From positions 1-35,663 of the forward strand of contig PANS01000043.1 in assembly GCA_002708415.1 (NCBI GenBank): a stretch of DNA of 35,663 nucleotides, read 5' to 3'. Positions 16,168-23,024 of the stretch are shown piece by piece (the stretch's first letter is position 1; every line of letters begins with the position of its first letter). The notes beneath the pieces are model-generated. The model saw nothing but the letters and a program-made list of their open reading frames with translations, searched no databases and was not told the DNA's origin. Made by a program: the position numbers and the translations under genes. This DNA comes from Micavibrio sp. (GTDB taxonomy: Bacteria > Pseudomonadota > Alphaproteobacteria > Micavibrionales > Micavibrionaceae).

Positions 16168-17637
16168 ATGAATCAAACCATTTTTACGCCATATTTTCTC
16201 TTTAAAAACAGTTCTATGATTAGAAAACTTCTTTATATTTTTTCAATTGGGTTGATAGGGATAGGCGCTAGCGCTTTTGCGCAAGAGCGTATAACACCGA
16301 ACAGTAGAGATCAACTCGTTCTTTCTTACTCTTCTGTTGTGAAGAAAGTATCTCCCGCTGTTGTGAATATTTATACAAAGCGTGTAGTGACGCGTAGTTA
16401 TAGTCCATTTGGCGGCGATCCATTCTTTGAACAGTTCTTTGGTAATAGTTTTGGTATGGGCGGCCTTAATCGCCAGCAAGTTGAAAGTTCTTTAGGGTCG
16501 GGTGTTATTGTTGATGCGGGCGGCGTTGTTGTAACGAATGCGCATGTTATTAAAGGGGCGCAAGAAATTTCTGTCGTTCTTAATGATGGCCGAGAGTTTG
16601 ATGCAGAACTCGCTATTAAGGATGATCGCTCTGATCTGGCCGTTCTTCGTATGAAAACCAAGGGAGAAGATTTGCCTTTTGCAACATTAAAACCCAGTGA
16701 AAACCTAGAAGTCGGTGATATTGTTATTGCGGTTGGTAATCCTTTTGGTGTGGGGCAAACAGTGACGAGCGGTATTATCTCGGCGCTTGCGCGTTCTTCG
16801 TTGAATATCAATGATTTTAACTTTTTCATTCAAACTGACGCAGCAATTAATCCAGGTAACTCTGGTGGTCCTTTGGTCTCAATGGATGGCGGTGTTATTG
16901 GTATTAATACGGCGATTTATTCACGTTCAGGTGGATCATTAGGGATAGGTTTTGCCATTCCATCAGAAATGGTGCAAACCGTTATTGCCGCAGAAAAAAC
17001 AGGACAAAGAAATATTAGTGTGGCACGTCCTTGGATTGGTGCTTCTGGGCAGGCGGTTACCTCGGATATTGCAGATTCTTTGGATTTAAAGACAACGAAG
17101 GGCGTTCTTATTTCTCAGTTGCATTCGAAAAGTCCAGCTAAGAAATCAGGGCTTAAAGTCGGTGATGTGGTAATTTCTATCAATGGTAAACTGATCAATG
17201 ATCCTGCTGAAATGCGTTTTCGCCTTGCTACAGTTCCTTTGGGACAAAAAGCGTCAATAGAAGTAATGCGCAAAGGTAAAAAGGAGAGTTTTTCTGTTAT
17301 GGCTATCGCACCACCAGAAGATCCTCCACGTGAAGAAACAACGCTTGAGGGGGCTCATCCGCTAAATGGCGCAATTGTTGGGTATCTTAACCCGCGTGTG
17401 AGTGTTGAGCTTGGTTTGGAAAATGATGATCGTGAAGGCGTTGTTGTTCTTGGTTTCTCTAGACGTACTCGGGTTAGTCAAATTGTTGCGCCAGGTGATA
17501 TTATTCTTTTAATAAATGATGATGAAATTGAAGATATTAAAGACTTGAAACGAGGGTTGGATCAGGCAGCACGCCGTGGTACATTTAACCTCGTTACAGA
17601 GCGCAAGGGGCGTCGTAATCATATTGTCATTCGTTAG
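16168..17637 (+). CDS. Do/HtrA-family periplasmic serine endoprotease (DegP/DegQ-like)
   Basis: This is a 489-residue secreted protease that degrades or refolds damaged envelope proteins. A hydrophobic signal peptide ends at ASAFAQE (residue 39/40). The trypsin-like domain has the complete triad: His126 in TNAHVIKGA, Asp156 in DRSDLAVL and Ser232 in NPGNSGGPLV. Two PDZ domains follow (about 285-375 and 395-485). The start at 16168 has an AGGGATAACGA ribosome binding site but gives a long n-region; an in-frame ATG at 16216 gives a more ordinary signal peptide with no Shine-Dalgarno. The gene diverges from panB. DegP, DegQ and MucD cannot be told apart by eye. Confidence 0.93.
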   Translation: MNQTIFTPYFLFKNSSMIRKLLYIFSIGLIGIGASAFAQERITPNSRDQLVLSYSSVVKKVSPAVVNIYTKRVVTRSYSPFGGDPFFEQFFGNSFGMGGLNRQQVESSLGSGVIVDAGGVVVTNAHVIKGAQEISVVLNDGREFDAELAIKDDRSDLAVLRMKTKGEDLPFATLKPSENLEVGDIVIAVGNPFGVGQTVTSGIISALARSSLNINDFNFFIQTDAAINPGNSGGPLVSMDGGVIGINTAIYSRSGGSLGIGFAIPSEMVQTVIAAEKTGQRNISVARPWIGASGQAVTSDIADSLDLKTTKGVLISQLHSKSPAKKSGLKVGDVVISINGKLINDPAEMRFRLATVPLGQKASIEVMRKGKKESFSVMAIAPPEDPPREETTLEGAHPLNGAIVGYLNPRVSVELGLENDDREGVVVLGFSRRTRVSQIVAPGDIILLINDDEIEDIKDLKRGLDQAARRGTFNLVTERKGRRNHIVIR

Positions 17638-17711
17638 AAGATTTTTTTATGTCGTTATTTTCCGTTTCTAATTCAACTGATAACACTTATAAGGATGCCC
17701 AAAGGCAATAA

Positions 17712-17837
17712 ATGGTTTCTTGCTTGGACAACCCTCTTTTTGCCAGAAATGCTGAAAGTGAAGAGCTTTTCTTATTCTATTTTGTGTTTTTATACCTTCT
17801 TTTGATGAAAAAGCGTCTCGTTTCTGCTAAGAAATAG
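17712..17837 (+). CDS. Possible small membrane protein upstream of rarA
   Basis: A 41-codon frame starts at ATG 17712 behind AAAGG six bases upstream and stops 2 nt before the rarA start. The product has a polar N-terminal half (MVSCLDNPLFARNAESEE), a continuous hydrophobic stretch (LFLFYFVFLYLLLM) and a basic end (KKRLVSAKK), the layout of a one-helix membrane protein. A 20-codon frame (17649-17711) in the same phase ends in TAA directly before the ATG. I recognise no family; it may be a real coupled leader ORF, a decayed gene or chance. Confidence 0.3.
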   Translation: MVSCLDNPLFARNAESEELFLFYFVFLYLLLMKKRLVSAKK

Positions 17838-17839
17838 GG

Positions 17840-19159
17840 ATGAATAATCCTCAAAGTCTTTTTGAAACTGCTGGATTAGAGAAGGATACGCCGCGTCCTT
17901 TGGCTGATCTTTTGCGACCACAAAGTTTTGATGGTGTTGTTGGTCAAGATCACTTGTTAGGGGATGATGGCGTACTTACACGCATGCTTAGCGGTGGGTA
18001 TTTATCTTCACTTGTTTTTTGGGGACCGCCTGGTGTGGGAAAAACCACAATGGCGCGTATTTTGGCGGGGCATAGCAATAATCATTTTGAACAAATATCG
18101 GCAATATTCTCTGGTGTTGCTGATTTAAAGAAGCTGTTTGAAGGGGCGAAGATGCGCCGTCAAGCGGGACAGGGCACGTTACTGTTTGTAGATGAGATAC
18201 ATCGTTTTAATAAATCACAACAAGACGCTTTCTTGCCCGTCATGGAAGATGGTACAATTACACTCATTGGTGCAACGACAGAAAATCCGTCTTTTGAATT
18301 GAATGCGGCGCTTCTTTCAAGATGTCAGGTTCTTGTTCTCAAACGTTTAGATGATAAGGCGCTTGATAACCTTTTAGTCAATGCAAAAGAACGTCTTGGT
18401 GGATCACTTGGTTTAACTGATGAAGCAAAAGAAACTTTAAAGGCACTTGCCGATGGGGATGGACGTTATTTTCTATCATTGATTGAACAAATTCATGCGC
18501 AAGTTAAAGATCAATCAGATGATCTTGATACTGAAGGACTTCTGAAAATCATTCAAAAGCGCGCACCTGTTTATGATAAGGGAGATGATAGTCATTATAA
18601 TCTCATTAGTGCGCTTCATAAATCTGTGCGTGGATCGGATGTTGATGCGGCGCTTTATTGGTATGCACGCATGCTTGCAGGCGGTGAAGACCCACGTTAC
18701 TTGGCGCGCCGTATAGTGCGCATGGCGGTTGAGGATATTGGCCTTGCTGATCCGCAAGCCTTTCAACAAACTATGCTGGCATGGGAGGCTTATGAACGCC
18801 TTGGTTCGCCTGAAGGAGAACTGGCCATTGTGCAGGCGCTCATTTATTTGGCAACTGCGCCAAAATCTAATGCGGGTTATGTTGCTTATAATAAGGCGAT
18901 GAAGGCGGCAAAAGAGACAGGCTCTTTAATGCCTCCAGCTCATATTTTAAATGCACCAACGGCGTTGATGAAAGATATTGGCTATGGCGATGGATATAAG
19001 TATGATCCTGACCAAGAAGACGGATTTTCTGGGCAGAATTACTTTCCTGATGATATGTCCAGAGCGCAATTTTATGATCCACCAGAGCGTGGATTTGAAC
19101 GTGAAATTAAGAAACGCCTCGATTATTGGCAGAAATTGAGAGATAAGAAGAACGCATGA
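17840..19159 (+). CDS. rarA: Replication-associated recombination protein A (RarA/MgsA, AAA+ ATPase)
   Basis: RarA is a clamp-loader-like AAA+ ATPase that acts at stalled replication forks with SSB. The 439-residue protein has the normal family length. Visible motifs are PLADLLRPQSFDGVVGQDHL at the N-terminus, Walker A GPPGVGKTT (62-70), Walker B LLFVDEIHRFN (114-124) and sensor 1 IGATTENPSF (143-152). The C-terminal oligomerisation half carries DVDAALYWYARMLAGGEDPR, ARRIVRMAVEDIGLADP and PKSNAGYVAY. AAATAGGG precedes the ATG. Its TGA overlaps the crcB ATG, so it opens a coupled operon. Confidence 0.97.
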   Translation: MNNPQSLFETAGLEKDTPRPLADLLRPQSFDGVVGQDHLLGDDGVLTRMLSGGYLSSLVFWGPPGVGKTTMARILAGHSNNHFEQISAIFSGVADLKKLFEGAKMRRQAGQGTLLFVDEIHRFNKSQQDAFLPVMEDGTITLIGATTENPSFELNAALLSRCQVLVLKRLDDKALDNLLVNAKERLGGSLGLTDEAKETLKALADGDGRYFLSLIEQIHAQVKDQSDDLDTEGLLKIIQKRAPVYDKGDDSHYNLISALHKSVRGSDVDAALYWYARMLAGGEDPRYLARRIVRMAVEDIGLADPQAFQQTMLAWEAYERLGSPEGELAIVQALIYLATAPKSNAGYVAYNKAMKAAKETGSLMPPAHILNAPTALMKDIGYGDGYKYDPDQEDGFSGQNYFPDDMSRAQFYDPPERGFEREIKKRLDYWQKLRDKKNA

Positions 19160-19536
19160 ATATTATTTTATCAATTGCCGCAGGAGGCGCTTTGGGTGCT
19201 GTATGTCGATATGGGGTTAATATGGGCGCCGTATTAGTATTTGGGCATGGCTTTCCGTGGGGAACATTGATAGTTAATATAGTAGGTTCATTCTTGATGG
19301 GCGCTTTAGTTGCCTTATTTGCACATTTGGGTAATCCATCACAAGAAGCGCGTGCATTTTTAACTGTGGGACTGTTGGGGGCAATGACAACATTTTCGAC
19401 GTTCTCTTTGGATACGGTTACGCTCTTTGAACGTGGTGATTACATGATAACAGCCGTTTATACAGGAGCGTCAGTTTTCTTTTCAATAGCCGCATTGTTT
19501 GCGGGATTATTTGTAGTTAGGCAGTTAGTAGCATGA
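19156..19536 (+). CDS. crcB: Fluoride ion channel CrcB/Fluc
   Basis: This 126-residue, four-helix membrane protein belongs to the CrcB/Fluc family, which forms dual-topology dimers that expel fluoride. Typical motifs are present: GGALGAVCRYG in helix 1, GTLIVNIVGSFLMGAL in helix 2, and GLLGAMTTFSTFSLDT, containing the conserved Thr/Phe residues of the ion path. Its start overlaps the rarA stop by 4 nt (ATGA) and its stop overlaps the rluC start the same way. No fluoride riboswitch is visible upstream, so expression is probably constitutive with the operon. Confidence 0.96.
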   Translation: MNIILSIAAGGALGAVCRYGVNMGAVLVFGHGFPWGTLIVNIVGSFLMGALVALFAHLGNPSQEARAFLTVGLLGAMTTFSTFSLDTVTLFERGDYMITAVYTGASVFFSIAALFAGLFVVRQLVA

Positions 19537-20576
19537 GCGGTGTAAAACTTATCGAAGTAGAACAAGATGATGACGGTCAGCGTATTGATCGCTGGCTAAC
19601 AAAGAAACTCCCTGGTGTCCCTTTTAGCCTGATCCAAAAAGTGATGCGTAAAGGCCAAGTTCGTGTTGATGGCGGACGTGTGAAAACAGACACACGTTTA
19701 AAGGTTGGGCAGATTGTTCGTGTGCCGCCCGTCCAACATCGTGAGGCGGGTGAGAGGAAACTATCATCAACTGATGCTAATTACATGCGTTCACTCGTTA
19801 TTTATGATGATGGTGATATTATTGCGATTAACAAGCCTTCTGGCTTGGCAACACAAGGCGGTACGAATGTTACGCGCCATGTTGATGGAATGCTTGAGGC
19901 GCTCAATAACCAAGATGGTGTAAAGCCGCGTCTTGTTCATCGTCTTGATAAAGATACTTCGGGTGTTTTATTGCTCGCACGTTCTGCAAACATTGCACGT
20001 GATCTTGGAAAGGTTTTTAAGGGCCGTGATATCCAAAAAATATACTGGGCTTTGGTTTCTCCCGCGCCACTCATGAATAATGGTGAAATACGTGCGCCTA
20101 TTCATAAGGCTGGTAGCTCGCAAAATGAAAAAATGGTTGTTGATGTAGAAGAAGGGTTGGCTGCGACGACTTTATTTGATGTTATGGATCGGGCGCATAA
20201 ACAGGCTGCTTTTGTCGCTTTTTGGCCTAGAACGGGTCGTACGCATCAAATTCGTGTCCATGCAGAGCATTTAGGCTGTCCGATTATCGGGGATCGAAAA
20301 TACAATAGACGCGAGATTGAACATGAGCATGAAGAGATTACTCTTGATGATCAGAAGTTGCATAAACGTCTTCATTTGCATGCACGTGAAATTACGTTTA
20401 AGCATCCAAAATCAAAAAAAATTACAACTATCACCGCAGATCTTCCAAAAGATTTGAATGATAGTTGGCAGGCCTTGGGCTTTGATCCTTCAACGAAAAC
20501 AAAACCATTTCAGGATATTGATTTCAGGTTTGGTAAAAAAGAAATTAAAAAAACAAAGGCAAAGAAGAAAAAATGA
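19533..20576 (+). CDS. rluC: Ribosomal large subunit pseudouridine synthase, RluA/RluC family
   Basis: This 347-residue enzyme converts specific uridines of 23S rRNA to pseudouridine (955, 2504 and 2580 for E. coli RluC). An N-terminal S4 RNA-binding domain (about 14-65, with GQRIDRWLTKKLPGVPFSLI) precedes the catalytic domain. That carries IAINKPSGLATQGG, the signature HRLDKDTSG (136-144, catalytic Asp141) and TGRTHQIRVHAEHLGCPIIG. The last 15 residues are very lysine-rich (KKEIKKTKAKKKK). Overlaps of 4 nt with crcB and with the next gene indicate translational coupling. RluC is favoured over RluD by gene context and the S4 domain, but site specificity is not visible. Confidence 0.92.
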   Translation: MSGVKLIEVEQDDDGQRIDRWLTKKLPGVPFSLIQKVMRKGQVRVDGGRVKTDTRLKVGQIVRVPPVQHREAGERKLSSTDANYMRSLVIYDDGDIIAINKPSGLATQGGTNVTRHVDGMLEALNNQDGVKPRLVHRLDKDTSGVLLLARSANIARDLGKVFKGRDIQKIYWALVSPAPLMNNGEIRAPIHKAGSSQNEKMVVDVEEGLAATTLFDVMDRAHKQAAFVAFWPRTGRTHQIRVHAEHLGCPIIGDRKYNRREIEHEHEEITLDDQKLHKRLHLHAREITFKHPKSKKITTITADLPKDLNDSWQALGFDPSTKTKPFQDIDFRFGKKEIKKTKAKKKK

Positions 20577-21376
20577 GTAAAAAAAAGAAACAAAAAAAAT
20601 CATTCCTAGTATCTTTTTTGAAGAAGGTGCCTTGGGTTATTGGATTTGCTATTATTTTTATGATTTTGAGTTTAAAGGCTGTTGAACGGTTTCCTCAGCC
20701 ATTAAAAGAGGGCATTCAAGGTTACTTAGAAATCGTTTTAGGGCAGAGAACGTCTATTACAAAATTGGAAAAAATTACCTTTTTTCCAGATATCTATATT
20801 CAAATGAAGGATTTAGTTTTTAGTGATTCTACAAATGTAGCGCTTACCAATATGACTATAGGAGAGGTTAAGGCACATATTCCTTTTTTAAATACATTTA
20901 CCGCTAAGCGTAATATATATGATTTTGAAATTCATAAACTAGATGCTCTTGCCGGCGTTATCACACCTCATAAAATTATAATTGATGTACTGGATATTGT
21001 TCCGCTGTCAGAAGACGATGAAAAAGGAAAGCTGTTTGCTATTGGAAAATATGCTGAACAACCCCTTTCTATGAATGTACGTGTAGATCATAAAAAAACA
21101 TTGTTTGGTAAAACTGCTTATCGTGTTCCCAAACATACTAAGTTTTCATTAACTGTTGGTGATGTAACGTTGAATACTGATCTGATTAACGATGGTAAGG
21201 ATGTTTGGTTCAGAAATGGTACCCTTGAAGCTAATGGTATTACCCAGCCTATAAAAGACAGCTCTTTAATAAGGGATAAAGCTATGTATGATACAAATAT
21301 TGTCGCTTGTTTATTAGAGCATGATTATAAAAATACCGCTAAGATATGCGATAATTATATGTATAAAGAAGAATAG
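20573..21376 (+). CDS. AsmA-like single-pass membrane protein, function unknown
   Basis: The 267-residue product starts with a strongly basic segment (MSKKKKQKK), then one membrane helix (about residues 18-36), then a large domain predicted to be periplasmic. Residues 48-135 have the cadence of the N-terminus of AsmA/DUF748-type proteins: GYLEIVLGQRTSITKLEKIT, FFPDIYIQMKDLVFSD and a following beta-rich stretch. The rest matches no family I know. Its ATG overlaps the rluC stop and it is followed by the ATP12 gene after 13 nt. In other alphaproteobacteria I would expect a HAD-family phosphatase in this slot. The AsmA link is inference from pattern only. Confidence 0.6.
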   Translation: MSKKKKQKKSFLVSFLKKVPWVIGFAIIFMILSLKAVERFPQPLKEGIQGYLEIVLGQRTSITKLEKITFFPDIYIQMKDLVFSDSTNVALTNMTIGEVKAHIPFLNTFTAKRNIYDFEIHKLDALAGVITPHKIIIDVLDIVPLSEDDEKGKLFAIGKYAEQPLSMNVRVDHKKTLFGKTAYRVPKHTKFSLTVGDVTLNTDLINDGKDVWFRNGTLEANGITQPIKDSSLIRDKAMYDTNIVACLLEHDYKNTAKICDNYMYKEE

Positions 21377-21389
21377 TGAGATATTAACC

Positions 21390-22100
21390 ATGAAAAAATT
21401 CTATAGCTTGGTTTCAAGCACTAAAAATGATGAAGGTTACGTGATACAGCTGGATGGAAAGCCTGTACAAACTCCGTTAAAACAAGATTTGGTGGCGCCT
21501 AGTCAAGCTTTAGCCGATGCTATTATAGCGGAGTGGAGCGCGCAAGGTGAAACTATTAATCCAGACACAATGCCATTGACGCAGACACTAATTACAGCGA
21601 TTGATAAAATTCGTGATCGTGAGGCGATTACAGTAGGGGTAATGAAGTATCTAGATACCGATCTTGTTTGTTATTGGGCGAAGAAACCTCCTGAGCTAGC
21701 GGCAAAGCATAAGGAAGTGTATGGCCGTTGGGCCAAGTGGTTTGATGAACATTTTGAAGTGCCTCTTTATACAACCAAGAAAATAGAAGCTTTAAAACAA
21801 GATGAAGAAGCGCATAAACGTGCTTGGAATTATATTGAAGCACTTGATGATTATTATTTTACTGTTCTTCATATTCTAACTTCTTTAACGGGCTCTATTA
21901 TTGTTTCTTTGGCTTTTTGTGAAGGTGATATTACACCAGAAGAAACATTTGAAGTTGTTAAACTAGATGAATTATTTAAATCAGAAATCTATAATGAAGA
22001 TGTTCATGGTGCCGCTCCTCAAGAAGAAGCTGAACGTGAGCATCTTAAGAAAGAACTTGCTGCGGCGCAGCAATTCCTCGATCTTGTGAATGCGGAATAG
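21390..22100 (+). CDS. ATP12-family F1-ATPase assembly chaperone
   Basis: This 236-residue protein belongs to the ATP12 family, known from mitochondria as the chaperone of the F1 alpha subunit and widespread in alphaproteobacteria. Family features include YVIQLDGKPVQTPLKQDL at the N-terminus, IAEWSAQGETINPDTMPLTQ, DTDLVCYWAKKPPELAAK and the late motif SLTGSIIVSLAF. The start chosen at 21390 begins MKKFYS; the longer open frame back to 21321 overlaps the preceding gene and adds unrelated sequence. It lies 13 nt after the AsmA-like gene and 5 nt before tag. Confidence 0.9.
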   Translation: MKKFYSLVSSTKNDEGYVIQLDGKPVQTPLKQDLVAPSQALADAIIAEWSAQGETINPDTMPLTQTLITAIDKIRDREAITVGVMKYLDTDLVCYWAKKPPELAAKHKEVYGRWAKWFDEHFEVPLYTTKKIEALKQDEEAHKRAWNYIEALDDYYFTVLHILTSLTGSIIVSLAFCEGDITPEETFEVVKLDELFKSEIYNEDVHGAAPQEEAEREHLKKELAAAQQFLDLVNAE

Positions 22101-22105
22101 TCTCC

Positions 22106-22738
22106 ATGTCTTTTAATGGTTTGATTGCGGGTGATGATGGCATTCAACGTTGTTGGTGGCCTAGTGATGATCTTGAATATATTCGCTACCATGATGAAGA
22201 GTGGGGACCTCCCGTTGATGACGATAAGCGTTTATTTGAAAAAATATGTTTAGAAGGGTTTCAGGCTGGATTGAGCTGGCTTACTATTTTAAGAAAACGA
22301 GATAATTTTAGAAAAGCATTTGATAATTTTGATTTCTATAAAGTAGCCAAATATGCAAATGATGATGTAGAACGTTTAGTGAAAGACGCTGGTATTATAC
22401 GCCACCGAGGAAAAATTACTTCAACGATCAATAATGCTAATCGTGTTCAGGAACTTATAAAAGAGTTTGGATCATTTGCTGCTTATATTTGGCGGTTTGA
22501 ACAGCCTGAAAACACACGCCCTTTAAAATGTGATTATGATTCTTTGTCTAAAATCACGATGAGTGATGAGTCAAAAGCGCTATCCAAAGACCTTAAAAAG
22601 CGCGGTTGGTCTTTTGTTGGCCCTACAACTTGCTACGCTTTTATGCAGTCTATGGGCATGGTGAATGACCATGTTGAAGGCTGTCATTGCCGCGATAAAA
22701 TAGATCAGGCGCGCAAGAATTTTAAACGGCCTGTTTAA
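22106..22738 (+). CDS. tag: DNA-3-methyladenine glycosylase I
   Basis: Tag removes 3-methyladenine from alkylated DNA to start base excision repair. The 210-residue protein aligns with E. coli Tag throughout. Zinc ligands are Cys16 (RCWW), His29 (RYHDEEWG), His189 and Cys193 (NDHVEGCHC). The base-recognition residues Glu50 and Trp58 sit in ICLEGFQAGLSWLTIL. AGIIRHRGKI and KKRGWSFVGPTTCYAFMQ are also conserved. It begins 5 nt after the ATP12-family gene and ends the plus-strand run; no clear terminator follows directly. Confidence 0.96.
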   Translation: MSFNGLIAGDDGIQRCWWPSDDLEYIRYHDEEWGPPVDDDKRLFEKICLEGFQAGLSWLTILRKRDNFRKAFDNFDFYKVAKYANDDVERLVKDAGIIRHRGKITSTINNANRVQELIKEFGSFAAYIWRFEQPENTRPLKCDYDSLSKITMSDESKALSKDLKKRGWSFVGPTTCYAFMQSMGMVNDHVEGCHCRDKIDQARKNFKRPV

Positions 22739-22808
22739 GGTATTTAAATTTTTTCTTGCTATCAGCTACCATCTTGTGAGAAGCTATCTTTGGTTTAAGG
22801 AAATAAAA

Positions 22809-22898
22809 ATGATTTTTACATTTAAAAATACATATAAAAAATTAGGGCGATCCGCCTCTAAATCATTCGTCTATCCGCTTGTTCAATCAATGCGGTAA
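22809..22898 (+). CDS. Possible 29-codon leader ORF before the ABC transporter
   Basis: ATG at 22809 is preceded by AAGGAAATAAAA, one of the better ribosome binding sites in the window. The frame runs 29 codons to TAA at 22896-22898. The product would be a short basic peptide beginning MIFTFKNTYKK, with no membrane helix and no family I recognise. Hairpin 22842-22861 lies inside it and hairpin 22906-22933 starts 7 nt after its stop, the arrangement of a leader peptide. Translation is unproven. Confidence 0.3.
   Translation: MIFTFKNTYKKLGRSASKSFVYPLVQSMR
22842..22861. repeat. Bulged hairpin, first of a pair
   Basis: TTAGGGCG (22842-22849) pairs with CGCC plus CTAA (22853-22856 and 22858-22861) around the loop ATC, leaving T22857 as a single bulge. 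It is a G+C-rich island in otherwise A+T-rich non-coding DNA. The second hairpin 45 bp downstream has the same loop and the same one-base bulge on the 3' arm. Confidence 0.45.
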
Positions 22899-22905
22899 CT
22901 GCGAT

Positions 22906-22933
22906 GGCCTAGAGCGCATCGCGCTTTCAGGCC
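22906..22933. repeat. Bulged hairpin, second of a pair
   Basis: GGCCTAGAGCGC (22906-22917) pairs with GCGCTTT and AGGCC (22921-22927, 22929-22933) around the loop ATC, with C22928 bulged and one G-U pair, making 12 pairs. No T-run follows, so it is not a standard terminator. Its left arm competes with an alternative pairing of GCGATG (22901-22906) with CATCGC (22917-22922). The rest of the 22739-23024 stretch is A+T-rich and shows no tRNA or other RNA gene that I recognise. Confidence 0.5.
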
Positions 22934-23024
22934 AACAAAGAACTCCTTAATATATCCATTATATATCTTGTTTTCTTCTCGGTCTGGCCACTTAAACGCC
23001 AAAATTAAAACTGAAAGTAAAACA

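Noticed and set aside
19100-19200. Fluoride riboswitch before crcB
   Set aside because: crcB overlaps the rarA stop codon, leaving no untranslated leader, and no riboswitch-like fold is seen.
22739-22800. Terminator directly after tag
   Set aside because: AGCT-containing complementary bits and a GCTATC direct repeat occur, but no stem longer than 4 bp is followed by a T-run.
22842-22933. tRNA or integron attC-like site
   Set aside because: No cloverleaf with T-loop and anticodon arm can be drawn, and the conserved attC core sites and an integrase gene are absent.
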